Source of the DNA: Gemmatimonadota bacterium
Lineage (GTDB): Bacteria > Gemmatimonadota > Gemmatimonadetes > JACCXV01 > JAHWKZ01
Length of the DNA stretch: 12,167 nucleotides
Assembly: GCA_030641505.1 (NCBI GenBank)
Contig: DAOWHI010000216.1
Coordinates: 1-12,167 of the forward strand
Reading direction: 5' to 3'
Below are positions 8,401 through 12,167 of this stretch, in pieces. How positions within the stretch are numbered: position 1 is the stretch's first letter; every line of letters starts with the position of its first letter. A program made the position numbers and the translations under genes. The notes below the pieces were generated by a model that was given only the letters and a program-made list of their open reading frames with translations, made no database searches and had not been told where the DNA came from.

Positions 8401-8480
8401 CGATCCCGGCCGGCGTATACGTGGTGCGACTCGCCGCCAACGGCGCGGAGCGAACGATTCGCGTGCTTGTCGTTCGCTAG
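5439..8480 (+). CDS. Secreted S8 (subtilisin-like) serine protease with C-terminal FlgD-like/T9SS-type tail
   Basis: This is a large exported protease of 1013 residues. Residues 1-28 are a Sec signal peptide (KPKQTR, a hydrophobic core WWAVLAIGSAIGLAAG, and likely cleavage after PNA). Residues about 31-133 resemble an I9 propeptide. The S8 domain covers about 160-465: Asp179 (VANVDSGV), His224 (GAGHGTS), oxyanion Asn328 (SAGNEG) and nucleophile Ser403 (GTSFSTPMVAG). All catalytic residues are present. Residues about 470-905 are beta-rich with no domain I can name with confidence; they include VRQESFAFGELGEDSF and GLFADWDLPD. A nine-proline linker (906-914) leads to the tail (from DQNFPNPF, with VYNLLGQRVRTLVDG and PAGVYVVRL), which resembles FlgD-like or type IX sorting domains. 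The tail suggests cell-surface or outer-membrane delivery. The GTG start overlaps the isomerase stop, and folB begins 4 nt after the stop. Confidence 0.93.
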   Translation: MKPKQTRWWAVLAIGSAIGLAAGPAPNAERERVIIRLADAAAARADLLASVRTRGITLDIRHQRTIVGLKAIHGRSIAAARQPLEEAARAGALVEIDRLWVINAVVAELDPEWKARLEADPSIAEIVPDRRLTLGEDFRSVPVEADQLSVPEEQLEQLNVPQVWAQGVTGRGAIVANVDSGVNGDDDTFGDRWRGRFAGSNASWLSPVSLTVFPEDDFSIGAGHGTSTMGLLTGGDQTYGVAFDATWIAGDAFESGEGFVSNVIKIFQWLSDPDGDPATRSDVPDVVSNSFGLTNTDDSGQLVCDTIFDDAIDALEAAGPIVVWSAGNEGQQGVTSPASRADSRVNAFAVGSVDASNVVAQSSGRGPSACGGLNATKPDVVARGEGVISRGLFNDFRTVSGTSFSTPMVAGVAALMRSKDPDITPEDAKTILLDTAVDLGFPGNDNDTGEGLVDAEAALARVNRPDQQVARLVGFTEPAGAVKLGLSGIEDALVLRPGVSVSLIPILTNHGVSVPPTTAVLSSPTPGISVTRSSIPLTLAGPGGVFEPLDNSTFGIDIGTSVSPGTNIVLDVAIQGAQIGPFRMILKAGDPVEGAFATHDRGQIRLTVTNFGGVGFYTGIHQSGFLLRGNGFRFPATSNNWLFHAGLMVGVSANQLSDDVPYGEDTQNATDWFPLAGSPMVVDEAAGGQRITASYDDRHALAPLGVEVRQESFAFGELGEDSFVLLQFVLTNRSSQTIGGLRVGLFADWDLPDGQGGVAETVGWDPSRLLGFVEGTQAGQPALGVAWLDDVTLAQISFAAVTRAEIVNSTVGNPGTVLVPAEAPNLFSGEFSDQEKWDALTSGQSRTSVAQPQDAFQIIGRGPLTIGAGASDTVAVAMLAGTDRQALQAAAESARDAYFNRVLGVPPPPPPPPPEALALDQNFPNPFRMGQQTTIPFTVPAAGGGSGARVELIVYNLLGQRVRTLVDGDIIAGEQAATWDGRTDSGVSIPAGVYVVRLAANGAERTIRVLVVR
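8154..8180 (+). repeat. CCT/CCG/CCC tract encoding a nine-proline linker
   Basis: Nine consecutive proline codons (CCT, CCG and one CCC) separate the protease body from its C-terminal NFPNPF tail. The tract is low-complexity DNA and could vary in copy number. At the protein level it is a rigid linker. Confidence 0.8.
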
Positions 8481-8484
8481 GTTA

Positions 8485-8847
8485 GTGGACTCGATTCGGC
8501 TTCTCGGGATCCGTTTTCACGCTATGGTCGGAGATCTGCCTCACGAACGGGAGATGCTGCAGCCGATCGAGGTCGACGTAGAGGTGATGGCTGATCTCGA
8601 CGAATCCGCTGATGCGGACTCGCTAGTCTTCGGAATCGACTATCGGCGCGTGTACCAAGCGGTCCGCGACGCGATCAGCGATGACCCGGAGCATGCACCC
8701 CGGTTGCTGGAAACGCTCTGCGCGCGGATCGCTGATCGCGTCATCGAGTTAGACCGAGTTGATAAGGTCCGAATCTGCTGCCGCAAGCCGTGGGCTGCGT
8801 TGCCAGGCCCGGTGGATCGGGTGGAAGTCGAGGTTTGCCGCCCGTGA
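8485..8847 (+). CDS. folB: Dihydroneopterin aldolase (folate biosynthesis)
   Basis: This enzyme cleaves 7,8-dihydroneopterin to 6-hydroxymethyl-7,8-dihydropterin and glycolaldehyde, an early cytosolic step of tetrahydrofolate synthesis. The 120-residue length is typical. Family residues are at the expected places: E21 (LPHERE), Q26, Y53 (GIDYRRV), E76 (LLETL) and K101 (RKPWAALPG). These match E22, Y54, E74 and K100 of the Staphylococcus aureus enzyme. The GTG at 8485 lies 4 nt after the protease stop and puts the core strand (SIRLLGIRF) at the N-terminus. The frame is open further upstream inside the protease gene, but a start there would add unrelated residues. The stop overlaps the folK start in GTGA. 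Confidence 0.93.
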   Translation: MDSIRLLGIRFHAMVGDLPHEREMLQPIEVDVEVMADLDESADADSLVFGIDYRRVYQAVRDAISDDPEHAPRLLETLCARIADRVIELDRVDKVRICCRKPWAALPGPVDRVEVEVCRP

Positions 8848-9317
8848 GAGGAGCGCCGGTACAGCGAGCCTACCTGAGCTTGGGCGCCAACCTGGGCGAT
8901 CGCGTACAGAGCCTCGGCCTGGCACGGGCGTCCTTGATCGCGTTGTGTGACGGCATTCGAATGATATCGTGCTCTGCGGTCATTGAAACAACTCCCGTCG
9001 ATTATCTGGACCAACCAGATTTTCTCAACCAGGTGATCGGGTTGGACACGAAGCTGGAACCCCACGAACTGCTCGAGACGTGTATGGCGATCGAGCAGCG
9101 GATGGGGAGGGATCGGGACGCGACCCCACGGCGCGGACCACGATCGATAGACATTGACATCCTGTTGTACGGTGGGATGGGACTCGATGAGCCCGGACTG
9201 ACGATTCCGCATCCGAGGCTGGCCGAGCGACCCTTCTTTATCGAGCTGTGTAACCAGGTCGGCGTGCCAATCGCCTGGCTGCCAGAAGCTTCGCGTTCCT
9301 GCGTCGAGGCCAAATGA
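8844..9317 (+). CDS. folK: 2-amino-4-hydroxy-6-hydroxymethyldihydropteridine pyrophosphokinase (HPPK)
   Basis: HPPK transfers pyrophosphate from ATP to 6-hydroxymethyl-7,8-dihydropterin, the product of FolB next door. The 157-residue protein shows the family order: AYLSLGANLGDR (9-20), SAVIETTPVDYLDQPDFLNQV, LLETCMAIEQRMGRDRD, and the signature GPRSIDIDILLY, with D103 and D105 as the magnesium ligands (D95 and D97 in E. coli). The end is less typical: after HPRLAERPF the usual VLxPLxEIAP-like stretch reads FIELCNQVG. The start is GTG 8844, overlapping the folB stop by 4 bp. A start at 8790 would lie deep in folB and add a low-complexity leader. The stop overlaps panB in ATGA. Confidence 0.93.
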   Translation: MRGAPVQRAYLSLGANLGDRVQSLGLARASLIALCDGIRMISCSAVIETTPVDYLDQPDFLNQVIGLDTKLEPHELLETCMAIEQRMGRDRDATPRRGPRSIDIDILLYGGMGLDEPGLTIPHPRLAERPFFIELCNQVGVPIAWLPEASRSCVEAK

Positions 9318-10117
9318 CGATGCGTGCGAGCGTCAACACCTTCAGCCAGATGAAGGCGGACGGCGAGAGGGTCGTGTTTCTCACCGCCTACGATTGGATG
9401 CTGTCTCGCTATGTGGCCCAAGCACAGGTCGACGGGATACTGGTTGGAGACAGCGTAGCCCAAGTATTCGGGGGCCACGATTCGACCCTCCCGGCAACCC
9501 TCGACGAGATGATCTACCACGCTTGCGCCGCCCGGCGCGGTGCCCCAGAGACCTTTCTGATCGTCGACATGCCGTTTCTATCGTTTCAGATCTCCCCGGA
9601 GGACACGCTCCGCAACGCGGGCCGGGTGATGAAGGAGACAGGCGCGCAGGGGGTCAAGCTCGAAGGCGGTGCTCGATTGACAGAAACGATTCGACGGTTG
9701 ACCGACGTTGGCATTCCGGTGATGGGCCACCTTGGACTGACACCACAGTCGATCCACGCGTTTGGCGGCTACGGCCTCAGGGCGGCAGATGAGACGTCGG
9801 CAGATGAATTGGTTGCTGATGCGATCGCATTGTCCGAGGCTGGTTGCTTCTCAATCGTGTTGGAAAAGATTCCTCGTGCTCTAGGTGCCCGAGTGACAAC
9901 CAAGATCCCAGCGGTCACGCTCGGGATCGGCGCCGGTCCCGAAACCGACGGCCAGATCTTGGTCACCCACGACGTTCTCGGGATGACACCTGACTTCAGA
10001 CCAAAGTTTGTCCGCCGTTACGCCGACCTCGATCAGGTCGTTGCTGGCGCTCTCGAAAAGTTCGTGGCCGACGTCCGAACTGGACGATTTCCGGGAGAAG
10101 CAGAATCGTTCGAGTGA
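9314..10117 (+). CDS. panB: 3-methyl-2-oxobutanoate hydroxymethyltransferase (ketopantoate hydroxymethyltransferase)
   Basis: PanB moves a hydroxymethyl group from 5,10-methylene-tetrahydrofolate to alpha-ketoisovalerate, giving ketopantoate, the first committed step to pantothenate and coenzyme A. It is a 267-residue cytosolic TIM-barrel enzyme. Diagnostic motifs are LTAYDWML, ILVGDSVAQVFGG (D46, metal), IVDMPFLSF (D85), GVKLEGG (K115), VMGHLGLTPQS, VLEKIP (E184) and LGIGAGPETDGQILVTHD. D46, D85, K115 and E184 correspond to D45, D84, K114 and E181 of the E. coli enzyme. The ATG at 9314 overlaps the folK stop; an in-frame ATG at 9320 is an alternative. It shares its cofactor with the pathway served by folB and folK upstream. 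Confidence 0.97.
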   Translation: MTMRASVNTFSQMKADGERVVFLTAYDWMLSRYVAQAQVDGILVGDSVAQVFGGHDSTLPATLDEMIYHACAARRGAPETFLIVDMPFLSFQISPEDTLRNAGRVMKETGAQGVKLEGGARLTETIRRLTDVGIPVMGHLGLTPQSIHAFGGYGLRAADETSADELVADAIALSEAGCFSIVLEKIPRALGARVTTKIPAVTLGIGAGPETDGQILVTHDVLGMTPDFRPKFVRRYADLDQVVAGALEKFVADVRTGRFPGEAESFE

Positions 10118-10974
10118 CTCCGTCGCATGTCACTTCGATCTCGGAGTGTCGACACGCTCTTGGCGGCGAGCGAGAGGCCGGGAGGCGGATCGGGTATGTC
10201 GCCACCATGGGACACTTGCACGAAGGACATCTGTCGCTGATCGATCGGGCAAGAGAGTCAACCGATTGTGTAGTTGTATCGGTATTCGTCAATCCGTTGC
10301 AGTTCGGTCCAACCGAAGATTTCGAGGCCTACCCCAGGGATCTCGACCGTGATCTCGGTTTGTGCGCAGATCGTGGGGTCGAGCTGGTATTCGCGCCTGA
10401 CGAGAGCGAGATGTACGCACAAGCCCCAGTTACTCGCATCACGATGAGCGGCGTGACCGACCGGCTCGAGGGCGCAGCGCGTCCCGGCCACTTCGATGGT
10501 GTCTTGACCGTTGTGATGAAGCTGTTCCAGATCGTTCAGCCAGACGCAGCCGTGTTCGGCCAGAAAGACGCGCAGCAGGCCGCGGCTATCCTCAGAATGG
10601 TATCGGACTTGGCGGTTCCGGTGGAGGTCGTGATCGCGCCAACGGTCAGAGAAGAGGATGGCCTGGCGTGTTCGAGCCGCAACGTGTTTCTAACCGGTCC
10701 AGAGCGTCAGTCCGCCACTCGGTTGTTCGGAGCGCTTCGCCGTGCGCAAGAGCTGGTCACCAACGGCGAGCGAGAGACAGGCCAGCTGGAGGTCGCAATG
10801 CAGGATGTTTTGTCGGCCGACGACAGGATAGAGGTCGAGTATGCAGCCGTCGTCGATGGTCGCTCGTTTCAACCGCTGAGGGTCGTGACGCCTGGCGCGC
10901 TGGCTGCCGTGGCCGCGAGGGTCGGCTCGACGCGCTTGATCGACAACATGTGGTTGATGTCCGATGTCGACTGA
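10114..10974 (+). CDS. panC: Pantothenate synthetase (pantoate-beta-alanine ligase)
   Basis: PanC condenses pantoate with beta-alanine using ATP, through a pantoyl-adenylate, in the cytosol. The 286-residue length fits the family. Motifs are VATMGHLHEGH (29-39, the HxGH nucleotide signature at H36-H39), VFVNPLQFGPTEDFEAYPRD, RLEGAARPGHFDGVLTVV, VFGQKDAQQ (K151, D152), and REEDGLACSSRN (about 179-190), which carries the KMSKS-like loop. The start is GTG 10114, overlapping the panB stop in GTGA. Its last 11 bp overlap the start of the glmU-like gene. Neither panE (ketopantoate reductase) nor panD is in the window, so those steps must be encoded elsewhere. Confidence 0.97.
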   Translation: MTPSHVTSISECRHALGGEREAGRRIGYVATMGHLHEGHLSLIDRARESTDCVVVSVFVNPLQFGPTEDFEAYPRDLDRDLGLCADRGVELVFAPDESEMYAQAPVTRITMSGVTDRLEGAARPGHFDGVLTVVMKLFQIVQPDAAVFGQKDAQQAAAILRMVSDLAVPVEVVIAPTVREEDGLACSSRNVFLTGPERQSATRLFGALRRAQELVTNGERETGQLEVAMQDVLSADDRIEVEYAAVVDGRSFQPLRVVTPGALAAVAARVGSTRLIDNMWLMSDVD

Positions 10975-11989
10975 CGGATCGCTAGCAGCAGTGATCCTGG
11001 CGGCTGGCCGGGGGACCAGGATGAAGTCGGAACTGGTCAAGGTGCTCCACCCGCTCGCGGGCAAGCCAATGATCATGCATGTCATCGACGCGGTCGGAGG
11101 GGCAGGCGCGACGAAAACGGTCTGCGTCGTTGGCTATCAGAGCGATCGAGTCGGTGAGGTCGTAGCTGGGCGCGACACCGTCGAGTTGACAATTCAGGAG
11201 GAGCCCCTCGGAACCGGACATGCACTCCAGCGTGCGGGTCCGGACCTAATGGGGTTCGACGGCGACGTACTTGTCTGTTGTGGGGACACCCCGCTGCTAA
11301 CTGAAGCTTTACTAGGAGCGCTGGTCGACGACCATCGCCGCAACGACGCGCCAGCCACGATGCTCGTGGCGACGCTCGAGGACCCGAGCGGGTATGGTCG
11401 CGTCGTGACTGACAGCGATCAGCGCGTGGCGGCGATCGTCGAGGAGGCCGATGCCGACGTCGACACACTGCACATCCGTAAGATCAATGCCGGCGTCTAC
11501 TGCTTTCGTTGGCCGATCGTCTACCCGCTGCTTGCGGAACTGGGAACAACCAACTCTCAAGGCGAATGCTACTTGACTGACATCATGGGGTTGTTGTCGG
11601 CCGCCGGCACGCCAGGTCGTTTGTCTGAAGCGCCGAACCCGCAGGAGATACTGGGCGTCAACGATCGAGTGCAGCTCGCCATGGCAGATGCGGTGTTGCG
11701 CGACCGCATCCGTCAGCGACTCATGCTCGAGGGGGTGACTTTTGTCGCTCCAGAGACCTCGCTTGTCGACACCGACGTGCGCATCGGCCCGGATACGGTC
11801 GTCCACCCAGGTGTCATCATCGAGGGTCAATCGATCATCGGAGCCGAGTCAGTTATCGGACCGTTCTCACGCCTGGTGGACGCAGACATCGGGCATGGGG
11901 TTGAGCTGAAGGGTTGGAATTCCATTGTCCGCACGACGATCCCGAACGGATCGGTGGTCGGCCCGTATGTCCGGCAAGGCACAGAGTAA
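10964..11989 (+). CDS. glmU: Short GlmU-type UDP-GlcNAc pyrophosphorylase lacking the acetyltransferase half
   Basis: Residues 1-235 form a complete GlmU uridyltransferase domain: VILAAGRGTRMKSELVKVLHPLAGKP (K26), QEEPLGTGHALQ (Q78), CCGDTPLL (D108), SGYGRVV, INAGVYCF, GECYLTDIM and GVNDR (N233, which with D108 would bind magnesium). It should convert GlcNAc-1-phosphate and UTP to UDP-GlcNAc for peptidoglycan and lipopolysaccharide. Residues 265-341 begin a left-handed beta-helix (VRIGPDTVVHPGVIIEG, SVIGPFSRL, GPYVRQGTE) and then stop. E. coli GlmU has 456 residues; this protein has 341, so the acetyltransferase active site is absent. The downstream frame encodes an unrelated HD protein, so a simple frameshift is unlikely. 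It overlaps panC by 11 bp and the next gene by 23 bp. The symbol names the homologue, not a bifunctional enzyme. Confidence 0.85.
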   Translation: MSTDGSLAAVILAAGRGTRMKSELVKVLHPLAGKPMIMHVIDAVGGAGATKTVCVVGYQSDRVGEVVAGRDTVELTIQEEPLGTGHALQRAGPDLMGFDGDVLVCCGDTPLLTEALLGALVDDHRRNDAPATMLVATLEDPSGYGRVVTDSDQRVAAIVEEADADVDTLHIRKINAGVYCFRWPIVYPLLAELGTTNSQGECYLTDIMGLLSAAGTPGRLSEAPNPQEILGVNDRVQLAMADAVLRDRIRQRLMLEGVTFVAPETSLVDTDVRIGPDTVVHPGVIIEGQSIIGAESVIGPFSRLVDADIGHGVELKGWNSIVRTTIPNGSVVGPYVRQGTE

Positions 11990-12167
11990 CTACCGGGAGT
12001 CGCTGCCCGAGGCGGTTGCCGCACGACTGGCCGGGCGTGGCACGAAGGACCGCTTGGATCATGTGCGTTCGGTCGCGGCTACTGTCGGGCGAATCGCAGT
12101 GGGAGGCGGTTGGCCGCAAGCCGTCGTTGAGGCGGCAGCCCGGGCGGCTTGGTACCACGATGCACTA
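11967..12167 (+). CDS. HD-domain phosphohydrolase-like protein, N-terminal part (cut by window end)
   Basis: An open frame begins at ATG 11967 and runs off the window, giving 67 residues. A GGTGG ribosome-site-like stretch lies 9 nt upstream. The visible part has helices and the first HD-superfamily landmarks: LDHVRSVAATVGRIA with H32, then AARAAWYHDAL with H64-D65. The pattern resembles YqeK (diadenosine tetraphosphatase) and other HD hydrolases, but the later His/Asp residues lie outside the window, so the substrate cannot be inferred. It overlaps the end of the glmU-like gene by 23 bp in another frame, which supports co-translation. Confidence 0.7.
   Translation, partial: MSGKAQSNYRESLPEAVAARLAGRGTKDRLDHVRSVAATVGRIAVGGGWPQAVVEAAARAAWYHDAL

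Noticed and set aside
11900..12167. Frameshift in glmU with the acetyltransferase half continuing in another frame
   Set aside because: The following frame from 11967 encodes an HD-domain protein (LDHVRSVAAT, then WYHDAL) and shows no hexapeptide repeats.

Overview
The window is a gene-dense, GC-rich piece of a bacterial chromosome with no RNA genes, insertion sequences, CRISPR arrays or phage genes that I can see. The organism cannot be fixed from this sequence. A secreted subtilase with a Sec signal peptide and a C-terminal FlgD-like/T9SS-type tail (the NFPNPF signature after a nine-proline linker), next to a LexA with a standard fold, suggests a Gram-negative lineage. That tail is common in the Bacteroidota/FCB group and in candidate phyla such as Gemmatimonadota, Latescibacterota and Eisenbacteria. 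This assignment is inference.

Layout. (1) 2-694, plus strand: the C-terminal half of a glutamate/aspartate-type DAACS (SLC1) symporter, cut by the window start. (2) 703-1305, minus strand: lexA, convergent with the symporter (8 bp gap) and divergent from the next operon. A candidate lexA promoter and operator lie in the 123 bp divergent gap. (3) 1429-4556, plus strand: a two-gene unit with a 4 bp overlap, encoding a HEAT-repeat protein and an HD-GYP-type phosphohydrolase. The two appear to share a similar N-terminal module. (4) 4645 to the window end, plus strand: eight packed genes in order: TIM-barrel sugar isomerase/epimerase, secreted S8 protease, folB, folK, panB, panC, a short glmU and the start of an HD-domain protein. 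Junctions are overlaps of 4, 4, 4, 4, 11 and 23 bp, plus one 4-nt gap. No intergenic stretch exceeds about 125 bp.

How the genes work together. FolB and FolK make 6-hydroxymethyl-dihydropterin pyrophosphate for folate. PanB consumes 5,10-methylene-tetrahydrofolate to make ketopantoate. PanC joins pantoate to beta-alanine. The short GlmU should make UDP-GlcNAc for the cell envelope. The operon therefore links cofactor supply to envelope precursor synthesis. The HEAT/HD-GYP pair looks like a signalling module, possibly for cyclic dinucleotides.

Most of the window is recognisable housekeeping. I do not see a clearly new defence or mobile system. The best leads are the GlmU that ends where the acetyltransferase half should begin, the shared N-terminal module of the tandem HEAT and HD-GYP proteins, the subtilase with a large unassigned region inside a vitamin operon, and the possible non-classical LexA operator.
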